Shown here: in pieces, positions 42,159 to 55,856 of the stretch
Position numbering within the stretch: the first letter of the stretch is position 1
Layout: each line of letters begins with the position of its first letter
From: Streptomyces sp. NBC_01255
Lineage (GTDB): Bacteria > Actinomycetota > Actinomycetes > Streptomycetales > Streptomycetaceae
Reading direction: 5' to 3'
NCBI RefSeq assembly: GCF_036226445.1
Contig: NZ_CP108474.1
Coordinates: forward strand, 1,984,001-2,048,000
Length of the DNA stretch: 64,000 nucleotides
Notes under the pieces: model-generated
The model's input: the letters and a program-made list of their open reading frames with translations, nothing else
The model's database searches: none
What the model was told of the DNA's origin: nothing
Made by a program: the position numbers and the translations under genes

Positions 42159-43490
42159 TCAACTCCCCAGATCGGGCTGCCCGTTCTGGGAGGCGAGATC
42201 GGACGGAGTGAGCGGATTCATAGCGGTTACGTCCCGGGGCGCGAGCTGGAAGCCCTGCCAGTGGACCGGCATCGGCTGCTGGTCCTCGTCCCGGGCGACG
42301 TGGTGGAACCCGATGTTGACCCACACGGACGGTTTGGTCAGAGTCTCACCGTTGACCCATTTGTCCACGCTGTCCCCGGCGTTGGTCCCGCAGTTCCCGG
42401 TGTTGTTGCTCGCGAACTGCTCGCAGGCCCGTGACTGGGTGAAGTACACGTCGTGCTTGGTGAAGCCGCGGCCGGCGTGGGTGTCGGTGTGGCCGGGCAC
42501 GATCTCGTACGAGCGGGCGTGGCCGTCGGCGTTCTTCCCGGTGCCGCTGACCACCCGCCACCAGCGCATGTTCTTCGCGTCGCCGGCGAGCTCCTTGGTG
42601 ACGACGGTGCGCTTCGTCTTCACGGTCGGTCCGCCGCCGTTGGCGGGCGGCGCGGTGACGGTGGAGTCGAACTGCTCGATCCGGTCCTTGGTGGAGCCGT
42701 CGAGGCCGAAGTCGAGCTTCCAGAAGACGTTGTGGGCGTGGCTGGTGGCGTAGGCGCGGGCGCCCTTGCCGATGGGCCAGCCGCGGCCGTCGGTGGCGTT
42801 GTAGTCGACGGGCGAGAGGCTGCCGGTGGCCCCGACGTTGGCGCCGATGGTGCCGTCGGCGGAGAACCGCCACTCGGAGATGTACTCGTACCAGCCGACC
42901 TTGTTCACGGTGTAGACGAGCAGGTCCTTGCCCTGCACCTGGTACACCTGGCCACCGGCGCCGTCGGCGGCCATGCGGTACGCGTGGCCCCGCGCCCTGG
43001 TCGTGGTGCACAGGCCCTTGACCTGGCCGACCTCGGGCACCTTGACGGTGGAGATGGTGCCGCCGGGGCACTCGGCGGGCTTGAGGTTCTGCAGGCCCCA
43101 GCCGAAGCCGGCGCCGGTGAGGTCGTCGTACTCGGCGGCGCCGTCGTCGTACGGCACGTGGATCTGGGCGAGCCGGGCGCTGGTGAGGACCTTGATGGGC
43201 GCGCCGCCGGGCGGCTGGTAGGTGACGCGGTCGAGCGTGAGGCCGGCGTCGGTGTTGTAACGCCAGCACATGTTCCAGACGGCGCCGCCTTCGAGCTTCT
43301 GCGTGATGCGGTACGCGGCGGAGCAGTCGGGCTGGGCGGGCGGGCGCGGTGCGGCCGTCGGCAGCGGCGGGGCCGGCGCGCGGGGCGCGGCGGTCGCGGG
43401 TCCCGCGGCGGCCGAGGCGGTGCCGAGCAGGACGGCCGCGGTCAGGACGGCGCCCCTCCGGCGGGTGCGCGTGGTGCGCTGGGTGGACAT
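42159..43490 (-). CDS. Secreted copper amine oxidase-like catalytic protein
   Basis: A 443-aa protein with a Tat/Sec-type signal (TRRRGAVLTAAVLLG, cleavage near ATAAPRA). The core matches the catalytic domain of copper amine oxidases: VGWYEYISEWRFSADGTIG at the TPQ-tyrosine site, TSHAHNVFWKLDFGLDG with the HxH copper ligands, and a C-terminal FHHVARDEDQQPMPVHWQGF with the third His. The TPQ motif has Trp in place of the usual Asn before Tyr. The family is normally about 650 residues; here the N-terminal domains are missing and seem to be supplied by the gene just upstream. Predicted to oxidise primary amines outside the cell. Confidence 0.75.
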   Translation of the reverse strand: MSTQRTTRTRRRGAVLTAAVLLGTASAAAGPATAAPRAPAPPLPTAAPRPPAQPDCSAAYRITQKLEGGAVWNMCWRYNTDAGLTLDRVTYQPPGGAPIKVLTSARLAQIHVPYDDGAAEYDDLTGAGFGWGLQNLKPAECPGGTISTVKVPEVGQVKGLCTTTRARGHAYRMAADGAGGQVYQVQGKDLLVYTVNKVGWYEYISEWRFSADGTIGANVGATGSLSPVDYNATDGRGWPIGKGARAYATSHAHNVFWKLDFGLDGSTKDRIEQFDSTVTAPPANGGGPTVKTKRTVVTKELAGDAKNMRWWRVVSGTGKNADGHARSYEIVPGHTDTHAGRGFTKHDVYFTQSRACEQFASNNTGNCGTNAGDSVDKWVNGETLTKPSVWVNIGFHHVARDEDQQPMPVHWQGFQLAPRDVTAMNPLTPSDLASQNGQPDLGS

Positions 43491-43549
43491 GGGAACGTAC
43501 TCCCTCGTACGGAGATGTCTGGGAACGCGGGAACCGGGTGCGGCGGTGG

Positions 43550-44440
43550 TCAGCCGACGCGCGTGACGGTCCTCGCGGAGAGGTCGACGATGAGGTTCCG
43601 GGTGTTGATCCAGGCCCCGTTGAGGACCTTGGTGACGAGGCGTACGCACCGGTGCTCGCCGCAGTCGGCGAGCTGCGCGGGCACGTTCGCCTCGCGGTAG
43701 GGGCGGTAGACGTCGCCGTTGAACCACAGCTGCCCGGTGGAGGTGAGCTGCTTGCCCGTGGCGTCCTTGTAGTCCTCCTTGACGCCCTTGCCGAGCGGGC
43801 TCGCGAGGATCAGCTCCAGGGCCTCGCGCAGCTCCTCGGGGTGGGCGGAGGGCTGGACCCCGCGCTGCGCCGCGGACCTCTCGACCTTGCCCGTGCCGAG
43901 GTTGACGGTCCGGGTGACGAGCTCGTCCTTCGCGTAGTCGTAGAACCGGACCTCGGCGCGGCGCGTGCCGTCCCCGGGCAGCGGGTCGGCGAGCAGGGTG
44001 CCCAGGTGCTGCGGGCCCCGTCCGCCCTCGACGTTCTGCTGGGCGGCGGCGGCCGGCGGGGTCAGCGCCAGTCCCTCGGCCCTCGCGAGCTCGTCGTCGG
44101 TGAGCGGGTCGGAGCCGATGCCCTTCTCCCCCTCGGTCGCGGCCGGGGCCACGGTCGCCGGCGGCGGCGCGGCACCCTGCCCCTGCCCCTGCCCCTGGCC
44201 CTGCGCCTGCGCCTGTGCCCCGACGCCGGACTCCGCCGCGCCGGCGCCGTCCGCGTCCCCACTTCCTCCACCCACACCAGCCGTACCGCCGAGCGTGGTA
44301 CCACCCACAGGCCTGGGCGCACCTTCCTCTGCCGCTGAAACCCCCGGGAGGCTGATCGCGACCGCGACGGCGGTTCCCGTCACCGCCATGGCCGCTCCGG
44401 CCACCACCTTCCCCAGGTGGCGGCGCGCTATTTCGTACAC
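43550..44440 (-). CDS. Secreted companion of the amine oxidase (tyramine oxidase subunit B-like)
   Basis: A 296-aa exported protein. After a signal helix (AGAAMAVTGTAVAVAISLPG) comes a low-complexity linker of Gln-Gly and Gln-Ala dipeptides (about 68-90), then a domain with HPEELREALELILASPLGK, VRFYDYAKDELVTRTVNLG and TGQLWFNGDVYRPYRE. This resembles the N2/N3 domains of copper amine oxidases and proteins named tyramine oxidase subunit B. GTG 44440 follows GAGGGGGAA. It precedes the catalytic gene by 59 bp on the same strand, consistent with a two-subunit enzyme. Confidence 0.7.
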   Translation of the reverse strand: MYEIARRHLGKVVAGAAMAVTGTAVAVAISLPGVSAAEEGAPRPVGGTTLGGTAGVGGGSGDADGAGAAESGVGAQAQAQGQGQGQGQGAAPPPATVAPAATEGEKGIGSDPLTDDELARAEGLALTPPAAAAQQNVEGGRGPQHLGTLLADPLPGDGTRRAEVRFYDYAKDELVTRTVNLGTGKVERSAAQRGVQPSAHPEELREALELILASPLGKGVKEDYKDATGKQLTSTGQLWFNGDVYRPYREANVPAQLADCGEHRCVRLVTKVLNGAWINTRNLIVDLSARTVTRVG

Positions 44441-44578
44441 ACTTCCCCCTCTTTCCCCCTCTTGATGTGCGGTCACCCGGTAGGACGGGGCGAAGTCCTA
44501 GGAGGTTGCCCCTCTTTCGGGCAGGATCTGGCCGAAGAACACCCCCTAAACCCGGACAGAAGAGGAAGAGTCGAATCC

Positions 44579-46699
<2,121 letters not shown>

Positions 46700-47975
46700 C
46701 CTCCCGTACGGGAGGCGTCACCCGCACCGTCCAGGACAGCAGCGCGCAGGCCACGGCCGCCCCCACCGCCACCGCGAAGGCGGCGGGGGCGCCGTGGCCC
46801 TCGGCGAGGCGCCCCGAGACGGCGAGGGCGAGGGCCTGGCCGCCGACGATCCCGCTGGTGAGGAAGGCCATGGACTCGGCGAGCCGGGCGGCCGGCACGG
46901 TCCGCTCGGTGAGCCCGAAGACCGTGATCAGGTGCGGGGCGTAGGCGGCGCCGAGGACGACCACGACCGCGTACAGCGCGCCGAGGGAGCCGACGAAGAG
47001 CAGCGGCACGGAGAGGACGACGAGCCCGGCGGTGGCGGCGCGCCAGCGCGTGGTGAGCCCGATGCGGGCGGGCAGGGCGGCGAGGGAGAGGCCGACGGCG
47101 GCGCTCATCACGCCCATCGCCGCGTAGACGAGCCCCGCCTGCGCGGGCGCGCCGAGCTCCTCGGTGAGCGCGGTGATGCCGGCCTGGGAGGCGCCGAACA
47201 TCGCGCCCTGGAGGACCATCGTGCCGCGCAGCGCGTACGCGGACCGGGGCAGTCGCGCCCGCTCGGCCGCGTCCGTTCGGGTGGCCGTCGTGGCGGTCGT
47301 ACGGGCCGTGGGGTGCAGGGCGAAGGCGGAGCCGCAGACGGCGAGCAGGAGCGCGGCCACGAGGAGCGCGGCGGCGGGGTGGGCGAGGGCGGCGGCGAGG
47401 CCGACGAAGGCCGGGCCGAGGACGAAGGACACCTCGTCGAGGGTGCCCTCGAAGGAGAGCACCGCGCCGACGAGCCGGTCGTCCGCGCCGGAGCGGCGGG
47501 CGAGGGCCACCGAGCGGGTCCGGGCGAGCGGCCCGATCTGGGGGACGGTGGCCCCGGCGAGCGCGCCGAGCAGCATCAGCCAGCCGGTGGCCGCGTGGGC
47601 GAGCGCGGCGAGGACGAGGGCGGTGACGGCGACCGCGTTGGCGAAGGAGGCGGCGAGGACGACGCCCCGCTGGCCGTGCCGGTCGGCGAGGCGGCCGATG
47701 ACGGGTCCGGCGACGGTCTGTCCGGCCGCGAGCGCGCCGCCCGCGAGGCCGGCCGTGGCGAGCGAACCGCTGGTCTCGGCGACCAGGAGCAGGCTGCCGA
47801 GCTGGCACATGGCCGTGGGCAGCCGGCCGAGGAAGGAGACGACCGGCAGGACCGGCCCGAGCAGCGAGAACGTGTCGCGATACATCCGGAGCATCACTGG
47901 AACGTAACGCGATGCACTCGAACGGGTGCATGGGGCGATGACACAGAAGCCCTCGCGCGGGGTACGTACGTTCGC

Positions 47976-50357
47976 ATGACCTCCCTCCCGTCCTTTTCCT
48001 CCCGCACGGCCCCCTCCTCCTCGCCGACCGGTTCCGCCCTCCCGGCCGCCACCTACCGGCTCCAGCTCCAGCCGGATTTCCCGTTCGCCGCCGCTGAGCG
48101 GGCCGTGCCGCATCTCGCCGGGCTCGGGGTCTCGCACCTCCACCTCTCCCCCGTCCTGGAGGCGGTGCCCGGCTCGACCCACGGCTACGACGTCACCGAC
48201 CACCGGTCCGTACGGGCCGAGCTGGGCGGCGAGGAGGGGCTGCGAGCCCTGGCCGCGACCGCGCGGGCCCACGGTCTCGGCCTCGTCGTGGACCTGGTCC
48301 CCAACCACATGGCGGCCTCCCCCCGGCACAACCACGCGCTGCGGTCGGTGCTCCGCGAGGGCCCGGACTCGCCGTACGCCCGCTGGTTCGACGTCGACTG
48401 GAGCGCCGGGGACGGCAGGCTGCTGCTGCCGGTGCTGCCCGCGCGGCTTCCCGAGGTACGGGACCGGCTGCGGGTCTCGGACGGGGCGCTGCACCTCGAC
48501 GACCAGGAGTTCCCGCTGCGGGCCGGTACGGAGGGGCTGCCGCTCGACGAGCTGCTCGACGCCCAGTGGTACCGGCTCGGCTGGTGGAGGCTGGCCCGCA
48601 CCGAGCTCAACTACCGCCGCTTCTTCACCATTTCGGAGCTCATCGGGGTGCGGGTGGAGGACCCCGGGGTGTTCGCGGCGACCCACGCGAAGATCGTGGA
48701 GCTGGTGGCGGACGGGGTGGTCGAGGGGCTGCGCATCGACCACCCGGACGGGCTCGCCGACCCGCAGGGGTACTTGGAGGACCTGGCGGCGGCGACCGGC
48801 GGGCGCTGCTGGACGGTGGTGGAGAAGATCCTCACGGGAGCGGAGACCCTGCCCGCCGCCTGGCCCGTCGCGGGCACCACCGGCTACGACGCGCTGCGGC
48901 AGATCGAGGGGGTCCTCACGGATCCGATCGGATCCGACGAACTGGCCGACGTGTACCGGGAGTTCACCCACAGCGCCGGGGACCGGGGCGGCCACTGGGA
49001 GGCGACCGCGCGGCGCGCCGCGTACGAGGTGGTGACGCACGACCTGGCCGCCGAGACGGCCGCGCTGACCCGGCTCGCGGAGCGGATCTGCACGGCCGAC
49101 CCGGCACTGCGGGACCACGCGCCCTGGGCCCTGCGGACCGCGGTCCGGGAGCTGCTCGTCCGGGTGCCGGTCTACCGGACCTACCGGACGGGCGGCGAGG
49201 AGGTCCTGACCCCGGCGGCGGCGCGGGGCGCGAAGGCCGCGTTCGCCGTGCCGGAGGAGGCCTCGGCCGTCGACCTCGTACGGGAGTTGGCGCTCGGCTC
49301 GCGGGGGGACGGTCCGGAACACCGGGCGTTCCGCGCCCGGTTCGCGCAGACCTCCTCGGCTCTGCGGGCCAAGTCCGTGGAGGACACGGCCTTCTACCGG
49401 TACACGCCGCTGCTCTCGGCGAACGAGGTGGGCGGCGACGCGGGACGTCCGGCGGTGTCGGCCGACGAGTTCCACGCGTACTGCCTGCGGATCGCCCGGG
49501 ACTGGCCGGCCACCGGGACCGTGCTGTCCACGCACGACACCAAGCGCAGCGCGGACGTGCGGGCCGCGATCGCGGTGCTCGCGCAGTGCCCGGAGGTGTG
49601 GGCGGCGCTCCTGACCGAGGTCGCGGGGGTTCCCGCGCCCGATCCGCACCTCGCGTGGACGGCCTGGCAGACGGCCTTCGGCTTCGGCGCGCCGGACGCG
49701 GACCGGCTCGGGCCCGCGGTCCTCAAGTCCGTACGGGAGGCGGGTCTTCGGACCAGCTGGACCGAGCCGGACACGGCGTACGAGCGGGCGGTGACCGAGT
49801 TCACGGCGGCGGGGCCCGGCCGGATCCCGCTGCGGTCGGCCTCGGAGGCGGCCTTCGCGCTGGAGCCGCACATCCGGGCCCACGCGCTCGGCGCGGCCCT
49901 CGTCCAGCTGACGATGCCGGGGGTGCCGGAGCTGTACCAGAACACGGAGCGGGAGTACCGGGCGCTCGTCGACCCGGACAACAGGGCCCCGTTCGCGATC
50001 GGCCCGGACGACGACAGGACGGCCCTGGTCCGGGCGGCGCTGCGGCTGCGCCGGGAGCGCCCGGAGGCCTTCGGCGCCACGGGCACGTACATCCCGCTGA
50101 CGGCCGAGGGCCCGGCCGCCGCGCACTGCCTGGCCTTCGCCCGCTCCGGCGAGGTGATCACCGCCGTGACCCGGCTCTCGCTGCGCCTCGCGGAGGCGGG
50201 CGGCTGGCAGGACACCGAGCTGGTACTTCCGGACGGCCACTGGGCCGATGTCCTGGACGGCGTAAGGGAGTTCACCGGCGGCCCGGCGACGGAGCTGAAG
50301 CTCGCGGAGCTCTTCGCGGACCGGCCTGTGGCGATGCTCGCCCGGTTGGACGGCTGA
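47976..50357 (+). CDS. treY: Malto-oligosyltrehalose synthase
   Basis: A 793-aa GH13 enzyme that isomerises the reducing-end alpha-1,4 bond of maltodextrins to an alpha,alpha-1,1 bond. Family marks: ATYRLQLQPDFPFAAAE, LSPVLEAVPGSTHGYDVTD, DLVPNHMA, GLRIDHPDGLADP (nucleophile), TVVEKIL (acid) and STHDTKRSADVRA. It acts with TreZ, encoded 3.7 kb downstream on the same strand but not adjacent. Confidence 0.95.
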   Translation: MTSLPSFSSRTAPSSSPTGSALPAATYRLQLQPDFPFAAAERAVPHLAGLGVSHLHLSPVLEAVPGSTHGYDVTDHRSVRAELGGEEGLRALAATARAHGLGLVVDLVPNHMAASPRHNHALRSVLREGPDSPYARWFDVDWSAGDGRLLLPVLPARLPEVRDRLRVSDGALHLDDQEFPLRAGTEGLPLDELLDAQWYRLGWWRLARTELNYRRFFTISELIGVRVEDPGVFAATHAKIVELVADGVVEGLRIDHPDGLADPQGYLEDLAAATGGRCWTVVEKILTGAETLPAAWPVAGTTGYDALRQIEGVLTDPIGSDELADVYREFTHSAGDRGGHWEATARRAAYEVVTHDLAAETAALTRLAERICTADPALRDHAPWALRTAVRELLVRVPVYRTYRTGGEEVLTPAAARGAKAAFAVPEEASAVDLVRELALGSRGDGPEHRAFRARFAQTSSALRAKSVEDTAFYRYTPLLSANEVGGDAGRPAVSADEFHAYCLRIARDWPATGTVLSTHDTKRSADVRAAIAVLAQCPEVWAALLTEVAGVPAPDPHLAWTAWQTAFGFGAPDADRLGPAVLKSVREAGLRTSWTEPDTAYERAVTEFTAAGPGRIPLRSASEAAFALEPHIRAHALGAALVQLTMPGVPELYQNTEREYRALVDPDNRAPFAIGPDDDRTALVRAALRLRRERPEAFGATGTYIPLTAEGPAAAHCLAFARSGEVITAVTRLSLRLAEAGGWQDTELVLPDGHWADVLDGVREFTGGPATELKLAELFADRPVAMLARLDG

Positions 50358-50405
50358 GGCCTGTCCGGCGGACCGCGGCCCCGGCCATGATCCGCCGGAC
50401 AGGCC
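50358..50405. terminator. Bidirectional hairpin between convergent genes
   Basis: A perfect 15-bp inverted repeat (50358-50372 with 50391-50405) with an 18-nt loop, starting at the base after the treY stop and facing the convergent secreted-protein gene. Confidence 0.75.
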
Positions 50406-50411
50406 CTGAGG

Positions 50412-50436
50412 GCTCCCGGGGACGGGCCCCGGGAGC
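50412..50436 (-). terminator. Second hairpin between convergent genes
   Basis: A perfect 10-bp stem (50412-50421 with 50427-50436) and 5-nt loop, ten bases past the stop of the minus-strand gene. Confidence 0.7.
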
Positions 50437-50446
50437 GGCAGGTCGA

Positions 50447-50941
50447 TCAGAAGCGGGAGGCTCGCGTGACCTCGCACTCGGTGTACTCGGAGCCGTCGCC
50501 GGTTCCGATGTACGGGGTGGTCACCTCGGCGCTCACGGAGGCGCCCGCCGCGACCGCGATACCGGTCTTGAGCGCGGTCGCCGGGAGGACACTGCCGCCC
50601 GCGACACCCTTGAACTTCATGGTGACGTTGTAGTCGTAGTCCATCGAGCCGTCGTTCTTGACGGTGATCCGGGCGACGAGGTTCTTGGTCGCCTGGTCGT
50701 ACTTGCACTCGTTGATGATCACGTCGCGGATCGCCTTGTCGGCGCTGCTGGAGCCGCCGGGCAGGGAGCCGCCGGAGGTGCTGCCGTTGTCGTTGTGGTC
50801 GCTGCCGCCGGAACTGCTGGAGCTGCCGCTGCTGCCGCTGCTGCTGTTGTCACAGCCGCCGCCGCCGGAACCGCGGGCACCGGTCAGGGCGACGACCGCG
50901 ACGGCGGCGACAGCGATGGCGCGGACATGACGCATCTTCAT
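50447..50941 (-). CDS. Small secreted protein with Ser/Gly-rich linker
   Basis: A 164-aa protein with a signal peptide (RAIAVAAVAVVALTGARG), a long Gly/Ser/Asn-rich linker (about 25-66) and a compact C-terminal beta-domain of about 95 residues (IINECKYDQATKNLVARITVKNDG, VTMKFKGVAGGS) that resembles FxLYD/DUF4352-like Ig-fold domains. Cys residues near the start and end of that domain could pair. The function is unknown. Confidence 0.7.
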   Translation of the reverse strand: MKMRHVRAIAVAAVAVVALTGARGSGGGGCDNSSSGSSGSSSSSGGSDHNDNGSTSGGSLPGGSSSADKAIRDVIINECKYDQATKNLVARITVKNDGSMDYDYNVTMKFKGVAGGSVLPATALKTGIAVAAGASVSAEVTTPYIGTGDGSEYTECEVTRASRF

Positions 50942-51037
50942 GTTTCAATCCCCGTTGAAAGTGGCAAGAAAGAGGGGCTCTTTGACGAGCGCACGTCACC
51001 CTAGCAGCGGTGGCGGACCCCTCGTCCAAGCCCCGGA

Positions 51038-52204
51038 TCAGCCTCCCGGGCGGACGATCAGGCTGCGCGGGGCACGGGTGATGAGGCCGGTGGCGGCGGG
51101 ACGGAAGCCGTCGGCGAGGCGTAGCCGGGGCATCGCCGTGAAGAGCGCGCGCAGGGCGTACTCGGCCTCCAGGCCGGCGAGCAGGACGGCGGGGCAGAAG
51201 CCGCTGCCGTAGGTGAGCTGGCCCGGGTCGTCGCGGAACGGGTCGAAGCGCTCGGGCTCGCGGAAGCGTTCCGGGTCCCGGCCGGCGGAGCCGACGAGCA
51301 GGGCGACGGACGCGCCCGCCGGGATGAGGCCGCCGCTGACCCGGACCTCGGAGCGGGTGCGGCGTACGGCGATCTGCACGGGCGGGTCGCGGCGCAGCGA
51401 CTCGGCCCAGGCGCGGGCGGTCAGCCCGGTGGGGGCGTCGCGGAGGGCGGCGACCTGGTCGGGGTCGGCGAGGACGTTGCCGAGGAAGGAGGCGAGGGCC
51501 TTCTCCCGTACGGCGATCTGGCCGCCGCATTCGCCGGCGAGCGCCCCGGCCGCCCGGCCGCGCACGAGCCGCATCATGTCGCGGTAGGGCACGCCGACGG
51601 CGGCGGCGACGGTCCCTGCGGGCAGCCAGTGGCAGAAGTCGGCGACGAGGTCGGCCTGCGGGCGTTCGGCGATGCGGCGGGCGAGGACGTACGCCGTGCG
51701 TTCGGTGACGTTCCTCAACTCGGCCATGTCGACGTCGACATGTGCCCGCGAGCAGGGTGGGTCGCCCGGCCGGTGCCCGTGGGTGAACCGGGTGTCGGTG
51801 AGGGCGGCGGCGACGTCCGCGTACCGGCTGAGGACCCAGGCGCGCAGCAGTGGGTCGTACGTGAGCGGGAACTGTTCCCGCAGGGTCCGGTGGATCGCGT
51901 GCGGGTCGTGGGTGGCGCCGGGGTCGAGGGGGCTCGGTGCGACGGTCCGCCCGGTGGGCGCGAAGGGTTCGGCGAGTCCGGCGGGCCCCACGGGACCGGT
52001 GGCCGTCGGGTCGGCGGCGGTCCGCACCCGGCCCGGGAAGGCGGTGCCCCGGAGCGCGGTCGCGCCGGGCTCGACGGTCGGGATCGCGGCGGAGACCGTG
52101 CCCGGTGCCATCGACGGCAGTCTCGTCCAGGGGTCCCCGGACTCCTCCGGCCGGTCGTTCCGTGTGCCGCGGTCCGGTATGCCGCGGGTCGGCTCGTCGC
52201 TCAT
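51038..52204 (-). CDS. Cytochrome P450-like protein with degenerate motifs
   Basis: A 388-aa protein related to bacterial P450s: WVLSRYADVAAALTDTRFTH, AESLRRDPPVQ (ExxR present), PERFREPERFDPFRDD, and a heme-loop region YGSGFCPAVLLAGLE. Two key elements are off-pattern. The heme loop lacks the two residues that normally separate Gly from the xxC, including the usual His, and the I-helix has no AGxxT motif. About 75 N-terminal residues are Pro/Gly/Thr-rich and unlike P450s. It may be a poorly active or non-catalytic P450 derivative. ATG 52204. Confidence 0.75.
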   Translation of the reverse strand: MSDEPTRGIPDRGTRNDRPEESGDPWTRLPSMAPGTVSAAIPTVEPGATALRGTAFPGRVRTAADPTATGPVGPAGLAEPFAPTGRTVAPSPLDPGATHDPHAIHRTLREQFPLTYDPLLRAWVLSRYADVAAALTDTRFTHGHRPGDPPCSRAHVDVDMAELRNVTERTAYVLARRIAERPQADLVADFCHWLPAGTVAAAVGVPYRDMMRLVRGRAAGALAGECGGQIAVREKALASFLGNVLADPDQVAALRDAPTGLTARAWAESLRRDPPVQIAVRRTRSEVRVSGGLIPAGASVALLVGSAGRDPERFREPERFDPFRDDPGQLTYGSGFCPAVLLAGLEAEYALRALFTAMPRLRLADGFRPAATGLITRAPRSLIVRPGG

Positions 52205-52335
52205 CGCGCCCCCTGTCGATCGGCGGTGGGTGCCGCGGCCGGAGAATCGTGGCGCGCGTCTCCCCACCCCATCACCGGGCGGCCCGCACGGCGCGTCACG
52301 TACCGCCGAACGGGTGATGGGCGGGGGCGGGCGGT

Positions 52336-52884
52336 TCAGCCGTGGGAGAGCCGGAACGACATCTGGCCGAAGCCGATCACGTCTCCGGGCCGTACGACCA
52401 CCGCGCCGGAGACCCGGCGCCCGTTGACGGTCGTCCCGTTCGTCGAGCCGAGGTCGCGCAGCACCCACATCCCGCTCTGCAGCGAGAGCTCGGCGTGCAG
52501 CCGGGAGGCGGTCTCGTGGCTGAGCCGCAGGCCGTTCACCGGGTCGCGGCCGATCCGCAGCGGGTGCGGGCCGGGGAGCGGGAGCAGCAGCTTCGGCAGC
52601 CGCTCCGCGCGCCAGGCGCGCCCGATCCGCACCGTGAACGCCGACATCCGCTCGACCGCGCCGACGACCCGCCGGGTCCAGGTGCCCTCGGTCCGCAGGT
52701 CGGCGACGAGCAGGTCGAGCTCGTCCGACCGGCGGGCCTGGAGCGCGCGCTCCATCCGGTAGACGAAAGTGTCGTGCGAGAGGCGTCCCTGAGCGGCGCC
52801 CTCACGGAGCAGCCCGAGCGCACGGTCCCGCTCGGCGTCGGTCAGCCGAGGGGTGTTCGCCGGAAGCTCGAAGGGGGTCGTCAC
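52336..52884 (-). CDS. DUF1707 and FHA domain protein
   Basis: A 182-aa protein. Residues about 12-62 (LTDAERDRALGLLREGAAQ, ERALQARRSDELDLLVADL) are a DUF1707 domain; residues about 100-180 are an FHA domain (LRIGRDPVNGLRLSHETASRLHAEL, LRDLGSTNGTTVNGRRV) with the conserved phosphothreonine-binding R, S, and N residues. It probably docks Thr-phosphorylated partners of Ser/Thr kinases. GTG 52884. No membrane segment. Confidence 0.88.
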   Translation of the reverse strand: MTTPFELPANTPRLTDAERDRALGLLREGAAQGRLSHDTFVYRMERALQARRSDELDLLVADLRTEGTWTRRVVGAVERMSAFTVRIGRAWRAERLPKLLLPLPGPHPLRIGRDPVNGLRLSHETASRLHAELSLQSGMWVLRDLGSTNGTTVNGRRVSGAVVVRPGDVIGFGQMSFRLSHG

Positions 52885-53017
52885 ACCCGTGATTGTCGGC
52901 CCGGCAGGCCCGAAGTGTCCAGAAGGGCCCCCGACCTGGGAACTCCGTACCGGCCTGACAAGATCGCTGCTACGGTCTGCGGTCTCCACATCAGAGATCC
53001 CCAGGGGGAAACACGAC

Positions 53018-54028
53018 GTGACCGCGTCTTCTTCTACCACTTCCGTTGCGCAGGCCGCCGGTGTGGCGAACCTCGTCATACGTCCGCTCGCGGGACCCGA
53101 GGAACTGGACCTGTTCCTCCGTCTCACGTACTCGCTCGACCACGAGCTCGCCGACGACCTCGCCACCGGCCGCCGCCTCCCCGCGTGGATGTGGGTGGCG
53201 CTGGACGGCGACCGGCTCCTCGGCCGGATCGCCTGGTGGACGAACAAGGAGGGCGCCGAGCCGCTGGCGCTCGACTTCTTCGACCTCGCCCCGGAGCTGA
53301 CGGATGAGGAGCGCGCGGACATCGGCCTGCGGCTCCTGGAGACGGCGATGGCCTCGGTCGTCCCGGCGGGCACGCAGCGCCCCGAGTTCGGCCGGTTCAT
53401 GCCGGCGGACTGGCGCGAGGTCCCGGAGACCCGGTCCGTCCTGGAGTCCCTGTTCGCGGTACTGGAGCGGACGGACGCCCGTCCGCTGGTCGAGCGGTTC
53501 CGGCTGGAGTGGCAGCCCGGCACGCCCGTACCGGAGCCGAAGGGCCGCCTGGAGTTCCGTCCGGTGCGGGACCGCGAGGATCTGATCGCGCTGATGACGC
53601 CCGTCATGGAGGGCACGCTCGACGCGCACGGCCAGGCCGACCTGGCGACCGGGCTCTCGGCCCGGGAGGCGGCCGAACTGCACTACGACGAAGAGCTCGC
53701 GCACTACACCTCGCCCCAGGAGTGGTGGCAGGTCGCGCAGCTGCCGGAGAGCGGCGAGCCGGTCGGCTTCGTGATCCCCGCGCGGAACAACTACCACCAC
53801 ACCATCGCCTACATCGGCGTGCTGCCCGCCCACCGCGGGCACGGCTACATCGACGACATCCTGGCGGAGGGCACCCGGATCCTGGCCGCCCAGGACGTGC
53901 CCCGGATCAGGGCGGCGACGGACCTGGGGAACGTCCCGATGGCGGCGTCCTTCGCCCGGGCGGGCTACGTCAACTTCGAGCGCGCGATCAACTACGTGTG
54001 GGACGCGCCGGGCGCGTCGGAGTCCTGA
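53018..54028 (+). CDS. GNAT acetyltransferase, two-domain
   Basis: A 336-aa protein with two GNAT-like halves. The C-terminal half has IAYIGVLPAHRGHGYIDDIL (acetyl-CoA motif A) and ATDLGNVPMAASFARAGYV (motif B). The N-terminal half is degenerate, a layout seen in Eis-like and mycothiol-synthase-like proteins. GTG 53018 follows AGGGGGAA. Divergent from the FHA gene by 133 bp. Substrate unknown. Confidence 0.85.
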   Translation: MTASSSTTSVAQAAGVANLVIRPLAGPEELDLFLRLTYSLDHELADDLATGRRLPAWMWVALDGDRLLGRIAWWTNKEGAEPLALDFFDLAPELTDEERADIGLRLLETAMASVVPAGTQRPEFGRFMPADWREVPETRSVLESLFAVLERTDARPLVERFRLEWQPGTPVPEPKGRLEFRPVRDREDLIALMTPVMEGTLDAHGQADLATGLSAREAAELHYDEELAHYTSPQEWWQVAQLPESGEPVGFVIPARNNYHHTIAYIGVLPAHRGHGYIDDILAEGTRILAAQDVPRIRAATDLGNVPMAASFARAGYVNFERAINYVWDAPGASES

Positions 54029-54089
54029 CTGCCAGGATGGACGGGGTAGTCAGTGGTTGAGTGGCTGGTCCGTCGACGAGGGGATTCCC

Positions 54090-55841
<1,752 letters not shown>

Positions 55842-55856
55842 CAGACGCAGGGCGGG

